Source: Chelydra serpentina (Eukaryota; Chordata; Testudines; Chelydridae). Taken from it: 64,000 nt of DNA. The DNA is taken from NCBI GenBank assembly GCA_037349315.1, contig JBAIAC010000033.1:25190001-25254000 (forward strand), in the 5' to 3' direction. Within the stretch, counting starts at the first letter, position 1, and every line of letters starts with the position of its first letter. Both the position numbers and the translations under genes were made by a program. The notes below the pieces were generated by a model. That model worked only from the letters and a program-made list of their open reading frames with translations. It had not been told where the DNA came from and made no database searches. Positions 56,391 to 64,000 of this stretch are shown one piece after another.

Positions 56391-57327
56391 ACAGCAATTT
56401 CCAGCTGAGAAGTGAAGCTTCTACCATACCAGCTTAGCCTGGGAGAGCAGCCCCCAAGAGGAGCCTGGTTTAGCTTTGGCTGCAATGCTAGAAGATGCTC
56501 ACACAGCCAGTCCAAACATTGGCTGAAGGAATGCATTGACTGGCAACGTTTTCTTGGAGGAGCCACCTATTGGCTCACGTGACACCCCTGAGGCTTCCTG
56601 GAGAATTCACAATCCAGAGATTTACAGGGTCTTTGCTCAGGAGGGAGAAAGAACCAACTAGTGACATCTGAGTCCTGGCATCATTCCAAGCAGCAGGAGT
56701 AGGGGGTGCAGGTGACCAGTCTTATTCAGCAATAGGGCATCACTTCATTGATCCTGATACATACACTTGGGGGGGGGGAGACTGGGGTTAGGGGGGCTAT
56801 GTCCATTGCATAGTTTAGGGGCCCTCGAAAATTACAAAATGATGGAGCCCACTTCCCTTCCCCTCAAAACCATGTGATTGGGTGGGGCAGCAGGGGAGAC
56901 AGAAGGGGATGGATGCCACAGGGTGCTGTTACTGGCTGGGTCTCAGGCCAGACACCCCTTCATCCCCGTCTGGGATTTCATCTCAACACAGCGTTTGACT
57001 GGTCTCTGTTTACAGGCAAACAACACAGACACGGCGGCGTTCTCCTTCTCTCGCTTCTTGGGGCAAGGCCATGCCAGCTTCCTTGTCTGGGCTCAGGCCC
57101 CAAATGCCAGTGGGCTTGGCTCCCCAGTGCCAGGAGTTTTTGCTAGAACATCACCTCAGTGAGTGATGATGGGCACTTGGGGCGCTTGTGTTAGCAGCAG
57201 AATCCGGTTGCTTGCAGCAGTGGGGGCTTGTGGCAGGGTCCTTGTCTGCTCAACTCCTTGCCCTGGGCTCTGGGAGAAAACCACAGCTCTCCGATCTGTG
57301 CTGAAAAGCACAAACACCCTTCGCCCT
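56391..57327. other. Intergenic, no feature seen
   Basis: No exon or repeat recognised, apart from a G-run at about 56771. Confidence 0.45.
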
Positions 57328-57409
57328 GATCCTCCCAGGTATCTGGGCACCTAACTTCCATTGGTTTCAGTGGGAGCCAAGTGTCTAAGTACCTTTGAGG
57401 ATCTGGGCC
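57328..57409. repeat. Palindromic short interspersed repeat
   Basis: Arms gatcctcccaggtatctggg and taagtacctttgaggatctggg lie around ttccattggtttcagtggga. Confidence 0.6.
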
Positions 57410-57442
57410 CTTATGCCCAAGCGCATCCAAATAACACCACCT

Positions 57443-57520
57443 CTGGGCCCAATCCTGCAAGATGCTGAATGCTCTCTGTTCCCAGTGATGCTAATGGGAG
57501 CTGCAGGTGCTCACTCTCCA
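57443..57520. repeat. Palindromic-type short repeat, second family
   Basis: caatcctgcaagatgctgaa and ctgcaggtgctcactctcc lie around cccagtgatgctaatgggag. Partial and diverged. Confidence 0.4.
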
Positions 57521-57746
57521 CGGGAGATCTCCTTGCAGGGTTAGGCCATATCCCTGGCTGATTGCTTGGGAACCCACAACTGCCAGCACATCGCTGATTG
57601 GGTTCCTTCACGTTGGGAAGCAGGGGTGCAATAGCCGGGACTGCTCCCTCTTGTGGAGTGGCTTATTCCCCACCTCTGTCATTAGGCGGCAGAGTGACGT
57701 GATCTCTTTAAATGTAGCTTTTGCCTTGCCTGTACTAATGGCATTG

Positions 57747-57840
57747 GCTCAGATCCTCAAAGGTATTTAGGCACCTTGCTACCATTGATTTCAAAGGGAG
57801 TTAAGCACCTAAATGCCTTTGAGAAGCACCATCTGGGGCC
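57747..57840. repeat. Palindromic short interspersed repeat
   Basis: Arms agatcctcaaaggtatttagg and aaatgcctttgagaagcacc lie around accattgatttcaaaggga. It is the same family as 57328-57409. Confidence 0.6.
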
Positions 57841-58230
57841 TTGAATTTTATACAGGCATTGTCAGGGCTACTAAAGAAGGAGGGCTTTGGGGTATAAAAG
57901 GCAGCAGGTGGCTGGCCAGCAGGCCTTAGTGCAAGCAATAGTCATGGTTGTGTCTGCTTAGGTTAGGGCAGGGCAGGAGACGGGTGGGGTATGGCAAGGC
58001 ATGGCATGGCACATATTAACTCTGTGTGTGCAAACTATTCTCACTCAGCTCCTCCCAAAGCTCCCCTTGTTTGCCAGAGTTAAGTAGCCTCCCCACCATT
58101 CCCCCTTTTCAGTAGTTTCTCTGCACAGCAGGTAGTCAATCAGCAAACCCATTCTGGGTCACCGTACTGCACCTGCATGTCCTACGCTGTGGCCAAACCC
58201 TCGGGGGTTGGGATGGTGGGGAGCTGGTGA

Positions 58231-58243
58231 GCAGCAGGGGGCA
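58231..58243 (+). promoter_or_regulatory. CTCF-like core motif
   Basis: GCAGCAGGGGGCA matches CCASYAGRKGGCR at 12 of 13 positions. Confidence 0.35.
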
Positions 58244-58784
58244 GACGGGCCCGCTCTCGTTTATTGGGAGGGAGAGTTGCTTGTTCTCGATCAACCTCAA
58301 GGAATTTAGCAAAGCTTCTCCCTCCTGTGCTGGAAGAGTCTGATGTATGTTTCAGTGTCCCAAAGGAAAGCAGGCCTGGCTGGAGAATTAGCCCTCATCA
58401 TGTTACCTGTCTGGGAAAGAGCTGGAGAGGTCAGGTTGCTAAGCTCGGTAGGAGATAGATGGCTGGGTAGTTAGAGCCCGACACTCGACAGAGGGAGAGA
58501 TGGCTGAGAGCATAGCTAGAGGGATGCCCGTGCTGAGAAAATAACACGGGGTGATTTAGTAAGGCTCAGACATGGACCTGACAGCAGTTACATCACTATA
58601 AACCATGTTTATGGTGATGTAATTAGCAATGCCATCAATACTGCTTAGCCTGAGCCCTGCAGTTAGCTTGCAGTGTTGTACATTGGGGCAAATGTGGAAT
58701 AGCCCCCCAATGGCAGCTGAGCTTGGCCACTAAATTCCACTGCAAGGGGAGGGAGAGGGGGAGCGGTAGGGAACGTTTCTGTCT

Positions 58785-59012
58785 CTACAATGCTCGGCCC
58801 TTTTATAGTGGTTTGCAAACACTTGTAAATCGTCGCTCCCTAGAAGGGAGGTAAGGCTGCTAGGGCATATGTTACAGAGGGGAAACTGAGGCACGGAGAG
58901 AGGAAATAACTGGAGCAAAGTCACAGAGGGAGTTAGTATCAGATCTTGACTAGAATTCAGGACTTCCTAACTCCCAACCCTGGGCTTATTCCACTAGATC
59001 ACGCTGTCTCCC
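58785..59012 (-). mobile_element. MIR SINE, long remnant
   Basis: The order on the minus strand is the tRNA-related part (catgctgtct-like acgctgtctccctctcat at the window's right end), then the core aggggaaactgaggcacgga gag, then the 3' part (gtttgcaaacacttgtaaat). It is unusually complete for this window. Confidence 0.7.
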
Positions 59013-59685
59013 TCTCATGCCTGCATACTCATTGAGTGATTCATGCTTCTCTGAGCCAGGCAGGCATCGGGCAGCCTTGGAGCCTGAATAACTATTATCC
59101 TGCTTTCCCTCTGCCGCACCCAGGCTGTGTTACAGGCAGCAGATGCCCAAGAGGTCACTGCTAATGTGGCCCCAATAGAACTTACACTGAGTGCACTTTG
59201 ATGATGCTCAAATCTAGAATTCTCCCAGATTTCACAAGCTGTCACTCTGCCTGGCTAGCAGGGGGCTCTGCGGTCAGGCTGGTGTGGGGTGAGGGCAAGG
59301 GCACTACCCACTATCCACAAAGTGTAGTCTCCTCGTCAGGAGTGTGAATGGCAGGGACTCTACTAATGGCACCAGCTTAACCATGGTTATGCACAATACC
59401 TTACAAGGTGCATGCTGTGTCAGCAGCAGATTTCTTTCTCACTAGAGTAAATACGTTTTGTGTCCCAAAGGAAATCTTGTTTTTACTCTATCGCTTCCCA
59501 AACAAAAGAAATTACTAGATGCAAAATATGACTTGATGATCCAAAGAGAAAACACTAACAAGCAAGAGAGTTCTGAACGAGGGAGACAACGAAACATTAT
59601 TGAATAGCGTGTGTGCATCTCAGTGTAGTGCTGGCTTCTTCCCACCCCTAATGTGCCTCCCTGTTGGGCACTGCTGAGAGACTCA

Positions 59686-59863
59686 GAATCATAGAATATC
59701 AGGGTTGGAAGGGACCTTAAGAGGTCATCTAGTCCAACCCCCTGCTCAAAGCAGGACCAATCCCCAATTTTTGCCCCAGATCCCTAAATGTCCCCCTCAA
59801 GGATTGAACTCACAACCCTGGATTTAGCAGGCCAGTGCTCAAACCACTGAGCTATCCCTCCCC
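59686..59863 (-). mobile_element. Cry-type SINE, nearly complete
   Basis: On the minus strand it starts GGGAGGGATAGCTCAGTGG, has B-box-like GTGAGTTCAATCC and ends in the CR1-like tail GGTTGGACTAGATGACC. It is the best preserved of the three copies. Confidence 0.9.
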
Positions 59864-60408
59864 TGGGAGAATTCTTTAGGCTGGCAGGGCCGAGCAACCC
59901 CTAATCACTGTGTAGTTCAGTCCCTGGGGCCCAGGCAGACCCTGGCCTCTCTGCTGAGACCGCCAGCAAAAAGGCCAGCCTGCACCCGTGGCAATGGTGC
60001 TTTCTGGGATAGGGACCGCTACTCACTGAAGATCACCTCCACAGGCCACTGAGCAGGCGTGACATGGTAGCAGCTCTCGGTCACTCCTGGATCAGGTCGC
60101 CTAGAGGTAGTAAAAAGTCCTGTGGGTGAGAGGTGGTCCCCGTGAGCCACCCAGTCCTCTGGTTTATGTCTTAATCTCTTTCCCAAGACACTAAGTAAGC
60201 TCGGGAGGTGTTAGCTGGAAACATGCTCCACTGTAAGATGTGCACTTTCCATCAGCTGCTAATACAACCCTTCTCTCTCAAGAGCCCCCTGGGGAAATAG
60301 GTAGGGAAAACCCTGCTCCCGAGGAGCACCTGTGACTTCTGCTGCTTCCTCGCTGCTCTCAGTCCCTCCCCACAACTAACTGTGTTTTTATTGACTGTCC
60401 CATTCTGA
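59864..60408. other. Intergenic, no feature seen
   Basis: No exon or repeat recognised. Confidence 0.45.
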
Positions 60409-60562
60409 CAGCCCGGGGGTGGGGGAGAATGGAGGCGGGAGGGCAAGGACAGGGAGTGGGGGAAAGAAGAAGTGAGGAGGGGCAGGGAGGGAGAGGAGAG
60501 GAGTGGAGAGGCAGAGATTGGGGAATGGCAGAGGGAGGAGGAAACAGGGTCTGAGAGGGGCC
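60409..60562 (+). repeat. Polypurine (G/A-rich) tract
   Basis: About 150 bp of almost pure G and A with many GGGG/GGAGG runs. Triplex or quadruplex structure is possible. It is not a coding repeat. Confidence 0.75.
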
Positions 60563-62306
60563 CTTTCCCATCGAAATCCCAAACCAGGTGAGCATTGTTG
60601 GGTTCAGGGTGTCAATGGGAACCTGTGCCTCACCCCAATTCAATGATTCCAGCTGCCCCTGGCACGGCTGTCCCCACAGCAGGACCATGGCCCAATTTCC
60701 CCCCTCCTCTTGCTGTGGACCCTCACTTCCGTCCTGCCCCACACAAACCCAGACATTCTGAGCAGAGACCTAGTGATCTCCCCTCCCCCTGCCTTTAGGA
60801 GATGGCTCTCTGGGCTTCCATCTCCTCCCAGGGATTTTCAGGGTGACCGGTTGGCCTGACACTCCATCTGCAGAAGCCTAGAGGGCAGGTTAGTTGCATC
60901 CTCCCTGGAGACTGCCACAGAACTAGCAGCACCAGGGGACATGCAGTGGGGAGGCCAAGAGCCAGGACAGGCTTATTCCAACTGCATATGGTGTAACAGC
61001 CATTGGCAGAACAGTGACCAGGCAGGAGCGAGATCTGCGTCATGGCTCCAGCCATCACCATTCAAACGCTCCGCTGCTCCCGTGGAAGTCTCACCTTAAA
61101 TTTTGCTTCCTCACCAAAGCAGTTCACTGCCCGCCGCCCCATGGTGCATTTACACATTGGATTGTTATTGTAGGGTCACTTGGGACTGTTGGGCCATGCG
61201 CTCGGGTTTGTTAGTGTAGGGTCTCGTCAGGAAAAAGATCAAATGTATCATTTTGCAAAACAATCCTGGCCCATAGGAAGATTCCACGGAGCTCTTAAAC
61301 TAGCTGGAGGGGGGCATCTGGGGGTGGATGAGCCAGTCTTGGCGGTGTCTGACCCTGGGTTTGTGTCTTTAAACAACATCCAGGGCAGTAGGTGGCAATA
61401 CTTGCTCTTTTAGGCAGCCAAAGCAGGGCTAGAGAAACGACTGCTGAACAGATCAGTTGAGCCCCCAAGGGTGGGGACCCAGTGGGGAGCCAGTCAATGA
61501 AAAGGGCTGTGATTTTGGCGCAGAACTTGGAAGACAGAGGCCTGTGGGAAGTGGGGTCTTCCTCGCCCCCCACAGCCAGGCCCTGCCCCAGCCCCTCCCA
61601 GCCTTTGTAGCAGGGAGCCCTCAGTCTCCTCACTGCTCTTCTCTCTCCCCAGCACTCTGTAGGCCAGGCCTCCTCCCTGGGTGATTAGCAGAAGCATCTG
61701 TAACTTCCTGCAGAGAGTGGTGGCTAATTGAAGAGCCCTTATCAATATTGCATGGCCCCTCACCTCTAGCCCAGCTAGGGCAGCAGCTGTGATGGAGGAT
61801 GCTGCCGAAGAGCTAGTGCAGCACACACGTTGCTGCTGCCTCTCTCTGCACTCAGGCAGCTCGGTCTCTCATCTGTTTGCACCCCCCACCCACTCAGCAG
61901 CACCCCAGCCCTCGGAGGGCAGCTCATTCCCTTTGGGGAGGATTCTCTGGCTTCCCAGTCGCAGGCCAGTGCACTGTTTGGGCCTGTCCAGGAGCAGCAG
62001 AGATGCTGTGCAGCGGTTTGTCCATCACTTCCCCACGCACTCACCTCTCTCTCTGCCTCTCTGTGCCAGTTCCCTGCAGCTCAGCCTCTGGCTCCCAGCA
62101 CCAAGCGGGTTCCTTCAGCGCCACAGTCAAATGTCCACCATCTTTAGGGAGCTGTGCGGAGAGCTGGAGGTGTTGGCCGGGGACGCAGGCATTTGCAAAC
62201 ATGGAGAGAGGAGCGTTCCAAACGCAGCTGCTAAGATTGTCCCCCTGGCCTGTTGCTCTAGCCACATCTCCCCTCTTTGAATCTCGCCACTGGCCCCCCC
62301 ACTATT
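60563..62306. other. Intergenic, no gene seen
   Basis: Unique sequence with a CTCF-like motif GCAGTAGGTGGCA at 61385-61397 (12/13, plus). Open frames here lack domains. Confidence 0.45.
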
Positions 62307-62314
62307 GACTATTG

Positions 62315-62625
62315 CAGGGGTAGGCAACCTATGGCACACGTGCCAAAGGCGGCACGCGAGCTGATTTTCAGTGGCACTCACACTGGCCGGGTCCTGGCCA
62401 CTGGTCCGGGCGGCTCTGCATTTTAATTTAATTTAAAATTAAGCTTCTTAAACATTTTAAAAACCTTATTTACTTTACATACACCAATAGTTTAGTTATA
62501 TATTATAGACTTATAGAAAGAGACCTTCTAAAAACGTTAAAATGTATCACTGGCACGTGAAACCTTGAATTAGAGTGAATCAATGAAGACTCGGCACACC
62601 ACTTCTGAAAGGTTGCCAACTCCTG
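62315..62625. mobile_element. hAT-type element, 311 bp
   Basis: It starts CAGGGGTAGGCAACC and ends GGTTGCCAACTCCTG. A perfect 8-bp duplication gactattg flanks it (62307-62314 and 62626-62633). Confidence 0.93.
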
Positions 62626-62649
62626 GACTATTGCTTCAGCATCAGGCTT

Positions 62650-63160
62650 CCGGTTCTCACCTTCAAGGCCCTTCATGTGTCTGCCCCTCTGTATTTTTCC
62701 TTTCCTCTCCCTCGTTCCTGTGTCCTGTGCTCCGCCAGCGATGCCCGTCTCACTGCCCCGTTCGTGAGCTTCTCACATGAATGTCTTTGCACCTTCTTCC
62801 GCCCTGCCCGTTGCATATGGAACGTCTTCCCCGGGCTGATCTGCAGGTCACCAGCCTCTGCCACTTCAGACCTGTCTTTGAGACTCCCCTTGTGACACCT
62901 CCAAGAGATCAGGTCAATCAAGGAGAGGTGATTTGATTAAATACTTCCCAGTGACTGGGATCTACAGGGCTGGGCACCTCGCTGTGTGACCTCGTCAGCG
63001 CCCCCCTTCCCTCCTGGCGTGTGTTACACTCTTTGCTGCGTCTTCTTTCCAGTCAGCCCAGAAGATCTTTGGGGCCAGGACTGTGTCTTCCTGTGTGTTT
63101 GCACAGAGCCCAGAGCCGCGCCGCCTCGGTGCTTGCTGTTACTGGGATACACGTCATACC
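62650..63160 (+). mobile_element. L2-like LINE remnant
   Basis: ttctcaccttcaaggccctt, then catatggaacgtcttccccg, then a tail like ggccaggactgtgtcttcct and tgcacagagcccag follow the order of an L2 3' region. Strongly diverged, with no open frame. Confidence 0.55.
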
Positions 63161-63329
63161 AACCATAAAGAGATGAGGAAGATCTTGTCTAGCAGTTCCT
63201 TGCCCAGGGCCCTTCCAGCAACATCTCCCATTGAGCTGCCCAGTGCCCCCTTTGGGGATGTCACCCCATGATTGAGAGTCCTTGTCATTTGATTCTAGGG
63301 AATCATTAGGCTCCCATGACTGCGAGCAC

Positions 63330-63405
63330 CTCACAATCATGCATGTATCCTCACATCACCCCTGTGATGCAGGGCATTGATATTATCCCCACCTCTAAGG
63401 CAGCG
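63330..63405 (-). mobile_element. MIR-like core remnant
   Basis: cctcacatcacccctgtgat and gatattatccccacctct resemble the MIR 3' core. Confidence 0.4.
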
Positions 63406-64000
63406 CCTCCATCAGGTAGGGGGTCCCTTTCTCCTGGTCTGCAGCAGCATCAGCACCTCTACCTGCGGATCTGACGGGGAAAGCTTCCTTCGTTCTGAGC
63501 CAGTTGGAGTCTGGGCTCTGCTCCTCTTTGCGCCGATGTTGATCACGCCGGCTGTGTTTATTTTGGAACTGCGGTGTTTTGCAGCTGGCTCAGTGCTGTA
63601 TCTGTGTCATGCTCTCTCCAGCTCAGTGACAGGAGCCCTGGGGAAGAGAGGATTTAAATATATGCAGCTCTGTGGAACGAGTGGTGATGAGCACCTGAAC
63701 TTCTGCCTCGTTCACCTGCATGGCAGAGCTCTCAGACCTCTCCGCCTGCCAAGGCTCAAACAGGGGTGGATCTGAAGCTGGGGTGTGTGAACAGCACAGC
63801 CCCCTCTAAAATGCATGACACAGACACACACCCCTTCCTCCCAACGGAGGGACACGCCATCACAGGGCAGAAGGAGGGTCAGACGATGCAAGGTTGTAGC
63901 TTTGCTGGGGAGTCCCGATTCAGAGAAATGAGAGATGGAAAAGCCCCATTGGGCGCCAGCTATTCCACACCTTGGCTCAGTGCAGGACTATGTTTGTACA
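63406..64000. other. Intergenic, no feature seen
   Basis: The window ends in unique sequence. A 132-codon open frame (63377-63775) has no recognisable domain and no splice context, so it is not called. Confidence 0.45.

Noticed and set aside
59686..59863. tRNA gene in minus strand
   Set aside because: The tRNA-like head belongs to a SINE with a CR1-like tail; there is no complete cloverleaf.
63377..63775. A 132-codon open frame near the window end
   Set aside because: No domain, no splice signals and partial overlap with a MIR-like remnant; the length is within chance expectation.

Overview
This is a window of vertebrate nuclear DNA, most likely from a turtle. It has split genes with GT-AG introns and a CpG-rich bidirectional promoter. 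Its interspersed repeats are typical of a testudine genome: three tRNA-headed SINEs whose tails match the end of CR1 (the turtle Cry/PolIII-SINE pattern), many 5'-truncated CR1 LINE tails, hAT-type DNA elements with 8-bp target duplications, Penelope-like fragments, and solo endogenous-retrovirus LTRs. The turtle assignment rests on recognising these repeats, not on a database search. There is no sign of bacterial or plasmid DNA, an operon or CRISPR.

Genes. Only two are supported, and they stand head to head. MRPS11 (mitochondrial small-subunit protein uS11m) is on the minus strand in six coding exons between 11738 and 4314. MRPL46 (mitochondrial large-subunit protein mL46) is on the plus strand in four coding exons between 11904 and 17047. 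Exon phases agree at every junction and predict proteins of 192 and 268 residues. The start codons are only 165 bp apart, so one promoter must serve both. This head-to-head pair is known from other vertebrates. Both products are imported into the mitochondrion and join its ribosome, so the shared promoter can coordinate a small- and a large-subunit protein.

Layout. 1-4100: flank with one possible LTR, a Penelope-like fragment and a SINE. 4100-11738: MRPS11; its introns hold a MITE, a 333-bp palindromic hAT element, another hAT element and a roughly 0.9-kb C/G-rich minisatellite. 11739-11903: shared promoter carrying a 56-bp tandem duplication. 11904-17235: MRPL46, with a Tigger-like element, a CR1 tail and a MITE in its introns. 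17.2-64 kb: about 47 kb with no gene I can recognise. In mammals MRPL46 is followed on this side by a long gap and then NTRK3; no NTRK3 exon is visible here. This desert contains nested transposons (CR1, then hAT, then LTR at 24.2-26.3 kb; CR1, then hAT at 37.5-38.5 kb), two further solo LTRs, several hAT elements, CR1 and MIR/L2 remnants, two families of about 80-bp tandem units, and several strong matches to the CTCF core motif.

The longest open frames (about 300-420 codons near 10.6-12.1 kb and 42.5-43.4 kb) are minisatellites read in frame and are not genes. The most interesting observations are the duplicated promoter/start segment, the hammerhead-ribozyme-like core in the Penelope-like fragments, the datable nested insertions, and the G-rich repeat inside MRPS11 intron 1. 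I found no convincing new multi-gene system.
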